A stretch of DNA of 5,699 nucleotides, taken from NCBI GenBank assembly GCA_003486945.1, contig DNFL01000177.1:1-5699 (forward strand). Direction: 5' to 3'. Below the pieces are notes generated by a model. That model saw only the letters and a program-made list of their open reading frames with translations, searched no databases and was not told where the DNA came from. Source of the DNA: Hyphomonas sp. (GTDB taxonomy: Bacteria; Pseudomonadota; Alphaproteobacteria; Caulobacterales; Hyphomonadaceae). Below, in pieces: positions 5,568 to 5,699 of this stretch. The stretch's first letter is position 1. Every line of letters begins with the position of its first letter. The translations under genes and the position numbers were made by a program.

Positions 5568-5699
5568 ATGGCCGGTCCCCAATACGTCTACCACATGCAG
5601 GGCCTTACGAAGGTCTATCCCGGCGGCAAGAAGGTGTTCGAGAACATCCGGCTGAACTTCCTGCCCGGCGTCAAGATCGGCGTCGTCGGCGTCAACGGC
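5568..5699 (+). CDS. ettA: EttA-like ABC-F ATPase, N-terminal part (runs off the right edge)
   Basis: Energy-dependent translational throttle family: a cytoplasmic twin-ATPase protein without membrane domain that binds the ribosomal E site and links early elongation to the ATP/ADP state. Only 44 codons are visible. They read MAGPQYVYHMQGLTKVYPGG, then KKVFENIRLNFLPGVKIGVV and GVNG, closely matching the EttA pattern of a YVY-M start, a short K-V-P/Y-P-G-G turn, a strand-helix ILKNI-like segment, FxPGxKIGVxG and the first half of Walker A (GxNGxGKST). The window ends just before the Gly-Lys-Ser of Walker A. The gene faces away from the peptidase operon and is likely independent housekeeping. 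Another ABC-F member is possible, but the YVY-M opening favours EttA. Confidence 0.85.
   Translation, partial: MAGPQYVYHMQGLTKVYPGGKKVFENIRLNFLPGVKIGVVGVNG

Overview
This is a GC-rich bacterial window with tightly packed genes. It reads like an alphaproteobacterium, possibly a marine Hyphomonas-type organism. That placement is inference from base composition, codon use and the look of the proteins; no rRNA or other marker gene is present to settle it.

Layout. Five genes lie on the minus strand and one on the plus strand. From right to left, the minus-strand genes are: an exported dipeptidyl-peptidase IV-type S9 serine peptidase (5381-3024), a small DUF1330-like protein (3024-2575), a glutathione S-transferase-like protein (2605-1610) and a Cys/Met-metabolism PLP enzyme of the cystathionine gamma-lyase/synthase fold (1617-511). 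These four overlap end to start by 1, 31 and 8 bases and almost certainly form one translationally coupled operon. After an 80-base gap comes the N-terminal part of a membrane-anchored or exported type-B carboxylesterase (430 to beyond base 1). The gap holds a good -10 box and two overlapping inverted repeats, so the esterase probably has its own promoter. On the far right, divergent from the operon across 186 bases, the first 44 codons of an EttA-like ABC-F ATPase begin at 5568.

How the genes may work together. The peptidase trims N-terminal dipeptides outside the cytoplasm, and the esterase hydrolyses carboxyl esters there. The GST-like and PLP proteins are cytoplasmic and could respectively handle electrophiles as thiol conjugates and cleave C-S bonds of cysteine-type products. 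A scavenging or detoxification module is therefore a reasonable hypothesis, but the sequence shows linkage and not a pathway. The EttA-like gene is a housekeeping translation factor and is probably unrelated.

The least ordinary points are regulatory. The peptidase start has no visible Shine-Dalgarno sequence, has an in-frame stop 12 bases upstream and sits 6 bases from a -10-like element, so its mRNA may be leaderless. A similar element, ATAGTG-NN-TGCAG with an upstream TGACAG, occurs before both the peptidase and the esterase. No RNA gene, CRISPR array, insertion sequence or phage element was seen. This is mostly an ordinary chromosomal region, and I do not see a clear new defence or mobile system in it.
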